Origin: Arcuatula senhousia
Lineage: Eukaryota > Mollusca > Bivalvia > Mytilida > Mytilidae
NCBI GenBank assembly: GCA_963971305.1
Contig: OZ020303.1
Span: 19,527,184-19,591,183, forward strand
Direction: 5' to 3'
DNA: 64,000 nucleotides
Part shown: in pieces, positions 13,001 through 25,500 of the stretch
Layout: each line of letters opens with the position of its first letter
How positions within the stretch are numbered: position 1 is the first letter of the stretch
Program-made: the position numbers and the translations under genes
The notes under the pieces: generated by a model
What the model saw: the letters and a program-made list of their open reading frames with translations, nothing else
Databases searched by the model: none
Told to the model about the DNA's origin: nothing

Positions 13001-16000
13001 AATACAATCAAAAGAGTCTAATCGTACAATCAAGTACAGAATTTCCTCTAATTTATTTATTACGCAAGTCAAATGTCCCCTGTGCCACCTTCTGAATCCA
13101 CTAGTGATCCTTACTACTAAGTATTGAGATGAATAGATCGAAATTTGTCACAAAAAGAATTTATTTTTTTATTTTTTGTTTGCAAATTTGAATGTTGGCA
13201 CAAATGTGATTCGAGGAACGAAAAGTAACAAATATTTTCAAAGTATGACCCCTAAAACATATTCTTTATTACAACATGACTTTCACACAAATATTTGTCT
13301 AAAACAACTTATACAGACAGTGTGGTGATTCTTTAGTTGACTATTATTTCAGTTAATGGAATTTGGACCCTGTGGGTTGAATGGACTGACTGTGATGTCA
13401 CATGTGGCGGTGGATTTAAAAAGAGAAACAGGACCTGCAATGGTCCGTACTATGGTGGCTTGGATTGTACTGGAAATGACACACAGATTGCAGAATGCAA
13501 CCCACATAAATGCCCAGGTAATAAAACAAAATCCCTAACATATGACATTAAATTACAGGAATTACTTAGAAAATACAAGAAATGACATAGAAATACCCAA
13601 CAAAATTAATGACATAAATTTTAAATCCTTAAGAAATGACATAAAATACACAATAAATATCATGAAGTAATGTTATGAAAGTACTAAGAAGTGACATTGA
13701 AATTAGCCAGGTTAAATGACATAAAATACCCAAGTAGTGACATAAAAAGTAGTGACATAATTACATATCCAAGTAATGACATAATTATATATCCAAGTAA
13801 TGACATAAAATACCTAAGTAATGACATAAAGTACAAAGGAAATGACATACTGCATATTTGTATTTCTGTGAGGATCATTTTAAATTTAAGGATGCTCGCT
13901 AGTCATGTTTTGGGATTTCTGTCATTTTTTCGGAATCCTCTCGTTTTTACCATCAAAATAAGGTTAAAATTTTTGCCAACAAACACCTTATTTTCTTTAT
14001 ATAAATGTCTTTAATATGTTATAAAGAAGGGATAAACAAAGTTTAATCAAATCCTATTTATTCTGTCATGGGTTTTGACAGCTGAATAGTGCTAATGCTA
14101 AACCAATGAAAAAGTCAGAGAAAACATTTTCCAGCCAAATCTTTAACGTCAATTCTCTTGAAAACGAGGTTACAAACCTATCAAAATTGTTTGCTTATTA
14201 TATACATTTAACTGTTATTTTTTTATGTAAGGCATCAAATTTGAAACCTTTTTATTTTCAATTATAGTAGCGAACATCCTTAAAAGCTACCCTGTAAATT
14301 TTCACTTTTAATGTTGTCATTATTACAGTTGATGGCACCTTTAGTGCATGGACAATATGGACCATGTGTCCTGTAAGTTGTGGAGGGGAAGTTCAACACA
14401 GAGAGAGAATCTGTATAGGACCATTCTTTGGTGGGGCAGACTGTGAAGGAACATACAACCAGACCAGGAGGTGTGCTGAAAACCCATGTCCTAGTAAGTC
14501 ATAATATATCAATCTACCCAAAAAACTCCCCCAGTAAGTCATAAAATATCAATCTACCCAAAAACTCCCCCAGTAAGTCATAAGATTTCAATCTACCCAA
14601 AACTCCCCCAGTAAGTCATAAGATTTCAATCTACCCAAAAACTCCCCTAGTAAGTCATAAGATATAAATCTACCAAAAAACTCCCTCAGTAAGTCATAAG
14701 ATATAAATCTACCCAAAAAACTCCCTCAGTAAGTCATAAGATATCAATCTACCCGAAAAACTCCTTCTGTGAGTCATAAGATTTCAATCTACCCAAAAAA
14801 CTCCCCCAGTAAGTCATAAAATATCAATCTATACAAAAAACTCCCTCAGTAAGTCATAAAATATCAATCTATACAAAAAACTCCCTCAGTAAGTCATAAT
14901 ATATTAATCTACCAAAAAAACTCCCCCAGTAAGTCATTAGATATCAATCTACCCAAAACTCCCCCAGTAAGTCATAAGATATCAATCTACCCAAAAAACT
15001 CCCCCAGTAAGTCATAAAATATCAATCTACACAAAAAACTCCCTCAGTAAGTCATAATATATTAATCTACCAAAAAACTCCCCCAGTAAGTCATTAGATA
15101 TCAATCTACCCCAAAAACTCCCTCAGTAAGTCATAAGATAACAATCTACCCAAAACCCAAAAATCTCTCCCAGTAAGTCATAAAACTTTTAGTTATTACA
15201 ACTCTTTGACCGAAGTCTGGTGGACTTTTTTCCTTTTCTAGTTTTATAATCCACATGCTACAAACATGTATGTAAGAATTATAGAGAGTCCCTTATCCCC
15301 TACCTGGAAGTCATTATAAAGCCATTCAAATATTTGATATTCATTAAACAAATGTGTTACTTCAATGAAAAATAGCATTTAATCTGCTTTTATATAAGGA
15401 TTCAAATTCAGTGAGTTTTATTTTTACTTCAGATTGTAAAACAGCTTTGATTTATAAAAAAAGACCAAATACTATTATAACAAGGATAATTTTAGGATCT
15501 TATGGTGTAAAAAAATGGTAAAAGGCCGTTGAGTTATCACTTAACCAATATTATGATATCCCACATATACCATTACAGTTGATGGACAATGGAGTTTATG
15601 GTCACAATGGTCTGACTGTACAGTGTCCTGTGCTGGAGGCTCATCACGGAGGTACAGACTTTGTGGAATGAGTGCCCATGGAGGGGCAGATTGTGAGGGG
15701 GAAAGTGAGGAATATGTGACCTGTAACAATCATAGTTGCCCAGGTATGTAAAAGGATCTTACGATTTAAAGCTGAATAAGATAGTTTGGTCATTGTAATA
15801 TATAATTTTTAATACCTCTTTTTGTAAGAGGTTATATTTCTCCATTTTCTTGACAAATATATTTCTCTTTGGAAAAAATGTGGTTATGAATGGTTTGTCA
15901 CTTAGAATTACAACCAGTTTGATATCATTGTGTATAAGAGTGGTTTGTGATTTGGGATTATAGAAAATGTTGTGTTTAAAATTTTTATCACTCAATGTCA

Positions 16001-16475
16001 AATGTAAGAATGCAAGGTTAGTTTCCAAACTAAGTTTACTTTTTTCAAATAATCTTGAGTTACTTAGCATAAGTAACCTTTATAAGTCAATTTAAACTAG
16101 GAAAAAACTGTTTTAGCACTTTTAGCACACTAAAACTGATGTCTCCCCTTCCTTGAATAACACAAGTTCAATCTTGAGGTCAAAAGCTCAAAGTCACAAT
16201 GACATACATTGTACAACATTTTTTTTTATTATTAAACAACTGCATTCTAAAGCCATATGTCAAAGGATAAAAAAGTTATGGTCTGGAAGGCTTTGCATGT
16301 CAAATTAGCATTTATTTGACATTGAAGTCACAGGTCAAGGTCATTAAGGTTGGCGACACATTGTTAAATTGATGACACATTAAAATGTGAAAATTCAAAG
16401 CCTTTTGAATAGAATTAATATATAGATATGGCCCAGACATGTTTAACGTGTAAAAATAGCATTAATTTGATCTTG

Positions 16476-16506
<31 letters not shown>

Positions 16507-19500
16507 TCTCGTACGTGACACATCGTCTCATGGCGAAACATCCACATGCTAAATATCAAAGGATAAAAAATTATGACCAGGACACACTTTGCACATAAAA
16601 TTAGCATAAATTTGACCTTGAGGTCAAGGTAATTCTGGTACAGGACACATCGTCTCACGGTGATACATCAACATGCCAAATAGCAAAGCCCTATTTCAAA
16701 GAACAAAAAAATAATGGCCTGAAACACATTGGATGTAAAAAAAAAGCTTTAATTTGACAATGAGGTCAAAGGTCAAGGTCATGTGAATGTCATTCTGGTA
16801 TGCGACACATTGTCTCATGGCGAAACACCCACATGCCAAATATCAAAGAATAAAAAGCTATGACTAGGACACACTTTGCATGTAAGATTAGCTTTAATTT
16901 GACCTTGAGGTCAAAGGACAAGGTCATATGAAGGTCATTCTTGTACTTGACACATCGTCTTATGGTGATACATCCACATGCCAAATATCAAAGCCTTATG
17001 TCAAAGAACAAAAAGTTATGGCCCGGAACACTTTGGATGTAAAATTAGCTTTAATTTGACCTTGAGGTCAAAGGTCAAGGTCATATGAAGGTTACTCTGG
17101 TACGTGACACATAATCTCATGGTAATACATCAACATGTCAAATATCAAAGCCTTATGCCAAAGAACAAGAAAGTTATGGCACAGACACACTTTCCATGTA
17201 AAATAAGCATTAATTTAACCTTGAGGTCAAAGGACAAGGTCATATAAAGGTCATTCTGGTACTTGACACATCGTCTTATGGTGATACATCCACATGCCAA
17301 ATATCAAAGCCTTATGTCAAAGAACAAAAAAGTTATGGCCCAGAACACTTTGGATGTAAAATTAGCAAAAATGTTACCTTGAGGTCAAAGGTCAAGGTCA
17401 TATGAAGGTCATTCTGGTACGCGACACATGGTCTCATGGTGATACATCCAAATGCCAAATATCAAAGCCCTTTCTCAAAGGATAAAAAAGTTATGGCACA
17501 GACACACTTTCCATGTAAAATAAGCATTAATTTAACCTTGATGTCAAAGGACAAGGTCATATGAAGGTCACTCTTGTACCTGACACATTGTCCCATTATG
17601 ATACATCCACATGCTAAATATCAAAGCCTTATGTCAAAGAACAAAAAAGTTATGGCCCTGAACACTTTGGATGTTAAATTAGCAAAAATTTGACCTTGAG
17701 GTCAAAGGTCAAGGTCAAATGAAGGTCATTCTGGTACGCGACACATCCTCCCATGGTGATACATCCACATGCCAAATATCTAAGCCCTATCTCAAAGGAT
17801 AAAAAAGTATGAGAAGAAGAAGAAGAAGAAGAAGAAGAAGAAGAAGAACAGACACAAAAACAATATGTCTCCCCCTTCTGGGAAGGGGAGACATAAAATT
17901 CATAGATACAACAGGGTACTAGCTCAAAGATCTGTTATTTTATTGCACTTACCACTGTTCAAAGTTCAAACCTTTAATATCCATATTTATTGCAGTTGAT
18001 GGCAAATTTACTGAATGGTCTGACTGGTCTGAGTGTACTGAGAGATGTGGTGGAGGAGAGACATTTAGGAATAGGACATGTATTGGTCCCTTCCATGGAG
18101 GTCAGCCATGTGATGGGGCTTGGAATCAGAATAAAACCTGTAACAACCATGAATGTCCAGGTAACATTATAGAATTGTATGACACACTCCATTTTCTACT
18201 TATATTTACATTTTTTTTAAATTACATCACTGCAAGACTCAAAATATTAATATACTACAGTGAAGTCTGTCTGAATCAAACCCATTTGGGACTTCAGAGT
18301 TTGCTTGGTATTGACAAGTGTTTGGTTTGGTTTAAACAGGTTCAAAATGTAGAGAAATTATTGGAAGGGACTGAAAGCTTACAGTATGACAGGTTCCACT
18401 GTATGGCTGCATGACTTTTATATAGTTTGGCATCTCATAAAAAGTTCCTTGGTTCTCATATATTTAAATGTTTTAGAAATTCACAATATTATTCTCATGA
18501 TAGTGTATTTATACATGTAAATCAAAAATAATGTTTTTACTTTCTGGAAATTTAATTTTTGCTGGATTAAAAAAAAAACCCATGGAGATAAATATAGAAG
18601 CTAATGAGATGTGGAATAAGTGTACGGGACACAACCTACATTATAAACCACAATTTAAAAAATCCATAATTGAAAACAGCCAGCAGGCTTCAATGTGACC
18701 AGTGGTATGTAACCAATATGTAACACTAAAAACTCAGAGCAGAGAATTTTAGTTATTAAGATCTAGAAATTGAAAAATACAAAATAAGTCATTTTTTTCT
18801 TCCTATTTATTACAGTGAATGGTTATTGGGATGATTGGACAGAATGGGAGATCTGTAACGTCACGTGTGGAGGAGGGGCTCAGAACAGATACAGGGAATG
18901 TATCCTCCCTAAGTTTGGAGGGGAGGGGTGTAATGGCACCAATATAAACACTAGAGAGTGTAATACTAACCCTTGTCCAAGTAAGTATTGACTAATTACT
19001 ATGGGAAGGACTTAAAGGATGCAGTCTGACAAATTTCCCTTTGCCTAAGTAAGCATATGTGAATTATTTGGAGGGGGGAGAATGTAGTAGCACTATGTAA
19101 CCCGATCATGGTACTTTTTACCCTTACTGATGAAAGTACACATATCTCCAGAACTTAATCTTAAGTACAAAAGTATAAAAAATGAGCCTGGACATTTATT
19201 TATTGATGCAAATCATAAAATGTGTACCCCTGTTACTGAAGCTGTTACGCGAGGCTTCAAACTTGTAGCTAAACCTGTGAATCGAGAATTCATATGAAGG
19301 AGGGAAACATTAGAATTCCATTGATTGGTTTCCCCCTTGAAAGGCATTTCATTTCTTTACAGAAATCAAATAATAAGGAAGTTTCCAGAGTTTTAAAAGA
19401 TTAATGAGTAAAAGAATTAAATGTCTTTCAAATTTCCATTTTTTTTTACATTTTCAGTAATTTGTACAAACGTAAGAATTTATACTACCTTTTTGGTTTT

Positions 19501-22500
19501 AACATAAATTTGTGTAACCTGCATGAAACCCAAGTTATCCCCCTTATCTTTTTAGACTGGTTAACTAATGAATGAAATGAAAACATTCTTTTTTTGGATG
19601 TTTTTAGATCATTTACGGTCCAAGGAAAATAAAACCTGCACACTCATCGCCTCACCAAAACCAAATTTCTACTGACATGACAGAGATAAGACATTAGATT
19701 TAAAGACTGCAGTTTTTGTTGTGAAATTTAACTATATAATCTTTCCATTCCAGGTTTTCGTTGCCTACCCAAGGTTTTAATGTATCTTATGATTTAGTTG
19801 CTCTAAAATTTTAAGTTTTTATGCTTCTTTGCACTTAGAGAGTAGAAATTTCACTACTTGTAATGCAAATCTAACACTTGAATTTAGAAATGTTTAAATA
19901 TAGTTACTTTTTGCATAAAAAGTAAAAAAACATTATTGACTAATAAATTGCATAAATTACTTTATACTTATTAGTATTAAATAGCCATCAAGTTATTTTC
20001 TTCCTTAATCAATTAAAAAAAAAAAAAATATAGTTCTATCTTTTAATGTTCTAATATGACATAATATGACACATTTTAAGCAATTAATTTGTTTTTATAG
20101 TTGACGGTGTTTGGGAGGAATGGGGTAACTGGAGCATCTGTGATGTCACATGTGGAGGAGGTATGCAATCCAGAAATAGAGGTTGCCAGCAGCCACAGTA
20201 TGGTGGTGCCCCATGTATGGGGAATGATACACAGTACATGACATGTAATGATTTCGAATGCCCAAGTAAGTAAAAAAAGACTTATTACCTTTCAAGAAAT
20301 ATTATTTTGCCTTTCAACTTTATGCTTTGGAATCAATCTTCATCACTTTGGGTGTCAATTTTGGTGGTTTTTGTAGGTGACACTAAACCACCAAAATGAG
20401 TATCCAAGGTAGTGTTTTCACATTGATAACATTATGCAACAAACCACGAACATGAAAATAAAAAAATGTCTTTTTTGGCAAAACCATAAAAATTAATACC
20501 CACTAAAATAAAAGAATCCATAGTATTCAAGCATTACTTCATACATGTTTCAGTTCTATGTTTAAAAGAAAAATAATTTCAAGTAAATGCCCTGAATTCA
20601 AAGATGTAACATTATTTTCAGTTGATGGTAAATGGAAGGACTGGTCTGGTTGGGGCACATGTTCCCTGACATGTGGAAATGGAACTCAGTGGAGGAACAG
20701 AACTTGTGAAGGACCCTACTACAATGGAAAGCCGTGTGATGGAGATGATATAGAGGAACAGCCATGCAATACATTCAACTGTCCAGGTATAGTTACAAAA
20801 CTTAGTTAAAATTAATAACAAATATAATTCAGTGAAAGGCAAACTGACATTGAAATTAATTACAAAAATGAAAGATAAAGTGACATTTGAAACTCAAAGT
20901 TAAAAAAGACCAAACCCATGATAACAACACTATATGAAGAAACACACAATACAGCTAAACGTCAATTAGCAGTGGAACTCCAGAAAAGTAGTGAACTCAG
21001 TTGTTCTGTAATGGTACAGTAAGCAATTTCAGCTTTCTGCCTGCTGCAAATTGCCTATCATATTGCCAGTGATTTGTTTGGGTCAAATGAAGAAGACTAT
21101 ATGCAAAAACGTGATAGCGAAGAGATCATATAAGAATATGTTTAAAGTGAACTGCTACATGTATAGGCATTAAGGTTTAGATTGTTCTTTTACAACTGTA
21201 ATTCAACTTTCAAAGCTATTTTATAAATTTGTGTATTCATTAATTTATGAAAGTTTTATTATATTTTTCCAGTGGATGGAATATTCACAATTTGGAGTGA
21301 CTGGTTCCCCTGTAATGTTACTTGTGGGGGTGGGGAACAGTGGAGAAACAGAACCTGTACTGGGCCGTACTATGGTGGGGCTCCATGTGAGGGGACATAT
21401 GAAGATTCTAGACCCTGCAATACACACAACTGTCCAAGTAAGTCATTTTGTTTGATCTGTTTATGAAAACATTTCAATGTTAACAAAACATAAAAGTTAG
21501 TTTACTATTTAAAATGTGAGGGACTACCTATAAGAGTCTACATTTAATGATGTTTAACCAAAAGGTTAAAATAAAAAAAGAAGCTTTATCATGTATTTGA
21601 TTTACAAAACGAAAAGGAATCACTGTCTTTAAAGAGGTCAAAACAATAGATATATTGTGGTTGCTGCTAGCTGTCTTGCATACTGTGGTTTCATTTATAT
21701 TCATGAGTACCAATTTTCGTGGTTTGAAGAAAAAGGATCAGTTCATGGATTCTTAAATTTGTGGTTTTGTAGACTGCAGCATAAAGATCAATGTTAAATT
21801 TCTTTTTCGTGGGGCATCAATTTTCGTGTGAAGATGCCACCCACAAAACCATGAAAATTGATACCCCATGAATAAAATGAAACCACAGTATGTCGCAAAT
21901 AACATTATCTATGTTAAAATCTTCAAAGAACTACCCTCTTCTGACCAAAAACAATTAAAATTCTTGGTTTATTTATGTTTTTACAGTTGATGGAGTTTGG
22001 CTGGATTGGAGTGGATGGGACACATGTAACGTGACCTGTGGAGGGGGGACACAATGGAGGAACAGGACTTGTGAGGGACCATTCTATGGAGGGGATAATT
22101 GCACTGGTCCTGTGGTCCAAAGTCAAGACTGTAATATACATCCATGTCCAGGTAAAAACAAAAATGATTTTAAAAAAGTATCAGTTAACTAGAAACTAAG
22201 GAATGAATTCATGGGAGATAACTCTTGTTTTTTTTTTCAATTGAATTTAAAATTTAAAATTCTCTGGTATCTTACACAATTTGGACAGAGCTTAATCATC
22301 AAACAATACTTCCGTAGTTATATTTATTGAGGCATTTCAATTCACCAATTCTTGCAGATACCACCACTTAATTCATAGAAAATAAGTGTACGTGACAAAT
22401 TTTCATATATCAGTGACATAAAGATCCACAACGGAAAACAGGCGGCAGCCTTTAATGTGACAGTGATCACTGTAGGCCATCTTTCAGTTGGCCTTGAATA

Positions 22501-25500
22501 AAAATATAACATTTAAAATTCAAAACCACTCCTAAAATTACCCACTAAAAATTTTCCAATTTAATTAAGTAATGGGAAAAAGTTCAAATACAATAAATTC
22601 CTGTTAGTTTACAGTTGTTTTATTTTCAGTTGATGGTTACTGGATAGACTGGAGTGACTGGGAACATTGTAATGTAACCTGTGGTGGGGGTATCAAGCAG
22701 AGAAATAGGACATGTATCCAGCCGCTGTATGGGGGAGCCAGCTGTGTTGGGGAGGAGATGGACTATGCAGAATGTAACACGCACGAGTGCCCTGGTCAGG
22801 ATCTTAATCTTCATTTTTCTTCTTTCAGCAATAATTTTTTATTTTTGTTTCAGGAATATAGAATACTGTTGTTTAATATTTGGATAATTTTATACATTTT
22901 TAATAGTAAAGTAAGATTGAATGTGTCTAATTTTAATTGGAAAATTCAGTTTTCAAAGTAGTTATTAAAAAGTTGTTTATTACATCTTTTAGTGAAAAGA
23001 ATTCTTTATCTTCAGCACAACCAATAAATATCACTTTTAACCTTGTAAAGCTTACTTCAGCATTGTAATAATATCTGCTTTCACTTTGCAGAATATATAT
23101 TTACATGTATCATTGTTATTATCACATTTGTTATGTATATGAGAAACCTGTTAAAATGGTTACTGCCCCTCAATGATTTGTAGAGTTTTCAAAGTCACAT
23201 CATAACATTATATAAATTTTCGCACAATTTTTTTGTCAGGAAAACATTTTGACAAAAATTTGTAACTTGGTTTCATTTAAAGTAGGCTTTACTCTTCCTG
23301 TAATAAATACTGCTTAATGATGCTATGGTGCCTATTGTAATTGCTGAATATTACAAAAGTATTTCATGTAATAAACTACAGGAGACAACAGTTTCATAAA
23401 ATTACTTTTATAAAAGTCACCATTAATATTGAAAAGTCATAGATATGATGCTTACATCTATTGCTAGACCACCTGTGATAACTTATTTCTATGGGGTTCG
23501 GGATTACTTTTCTCAATTATATTTATTCATATTTCTAAATATTCATATAAGTCCATGACCTGATTTTACTCTAACATAACAAAGACATGAACATTCTTTT
23601 TAATCAAACATTTGGCCAAGATAATGAATCCACAATATGAATAACTTCATTATGTTGACATCATGATTGATGAAAATTATGATAATAGTCATGGTCTAAT
23701 TTTCATAGGACTTTTCCCTCCCAATGAAGTCAACTGCAAAAAAACATTGCAACTTTTGAACCATTATCAAAAAATATTTTAAATTTCTATACCTCAAAAG
23801 TGCAACTCCTCCTCTAAACTGCGTGATGGATTTTGATGAAACTTTACATGAAGGAAGTTCACTAGAAATTTCATAGTTCTCCGATATCATTGGGTTGATT
23901 TTTTTTGGTTCAGTCTTGTTGGTATTTTGCTTCTTAAACTGTAGTACTATAGTTAGTAAAAGTGACTTAAATTAGGTGTCTTCAGAAACTTTACTTTTGC
24001 AGGAGGTGGTAAATGAACAAGATTTTAAAATTTATTAATATTGTTAATTTTTATATAACCTTTATATACTGAATTTTTTAAATTGATATTTTGGAAATTT
24101 AGGTTACCTTTGAGCTATTTATTTTACATAGACAATTGAAATTGTGTTGTTTGTAATATTTCAAACTGTCAATTGTCTTGTAATTTATAGAAATGTATGT
24201 AGTTTCAAGTTGTTTTGTAATTTATAGAAATATATGCAATTTATCACAAAGTTGTGAAATTCAGTTTCATAGTCAGTTTTCTTAATCTAGATTTTTTTCT
24301 TATGAATAATTTTCAAAGACTTCATTTTTAATCATGTTGATACAATCTGCGCCATGGCAGGCATATTTTACTGTGTTACATTTTGTAGTGGATGGATATT
24401 ATGAAGACTGGGGTGAATGGAGTACATGTAGCCTTACATGTGGAGGGGGTAATAAGACCAGGACCAGGGTCTGTGTACAGCCCCAGTATGGAGGGGCACC
24501 ATGTGTAGGCCCCAGCATCGAAGAGACTGATTGTAACACACAAAACTGTCCAGGTCAGTATAATACTGCTTTTAAATGTTATCATTAATCTATATCGATA
24601 TAGTATGTTACAAACAATCTATATTTGGTATACAAAATAAATCAGAAAGATAGTTGTGTCTTTAAAAGAAAGATTTGTCTTTAAAACTTCTATTAATTTG
24701 CAAAATAGTTTCTGATATTTTAAATGATTATAAGCAGTGTTGCTTGTATAGTAGAAATGAATGATAAAAACCTTTACAAATAGGTTATTAAATGTACTTA
24801 CTAATACAAAGATTTATCAGTTATTTTTTTTTTATTTCTGGGTAGAAATATCTTAAGACACATTGCTTCATTTATTATGAAAAATATTAAATATCAAAGT
24901 TTAAAAAAGTTTCATGTTATTAAATGTTTTGTCATTTCCAGTTGATGGAGTTTGGAAGATATGGTCCCCATGGTCTGAGTGTAATGTGACCTGTGGGGGA
25001 GGTATCAGTGTAAGAAATCGCACCTGTACTGGTCCATACTACGGTGGAAACGATTGTATTGGGGACACTGTGGAAGACAAAGTTTGTAATACTAACCCTT
25101 GCCCTAGTAAGTATGTGTGGCAAATGGAGATTTATTATATAAAGTGTTGGCAAGATTTAATGGGTCCTGTTAAAGTTTTATATTGGTGAAAATGCCAGAT
25201 TACATTGATTTTTACACCTTATTAGAACTAAAAATGTTTCATACAACATAAATTTTGCAAACTTCCTGAAAACAAATCTTTATTTTGGGAAAGATGAAAA
25301 TGCTAAAAGAATTTTTCACCCAAAAAAGCAAAGATGCAAAACCATTACAACACTATAAAATCAAGCAATGGCACTTACTTAGTTAAGCAACATCAGTTCT
25401 GGAAGAAATAAAGAAGTAACTGGGTCATAATTTCATCAAACAAGAATCTAAGTCATCAAGTGGATCTGCTTTTTGCCTAATAAAACAGGCAAAAAATAAA

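Noticed and set aside
13684..14014. Open frames on both strands with repeated S-N-D-I-K-Y-type words
   Set aside because: They arise from the AATGACATAAA tandem repeat, which reads open in several frames.
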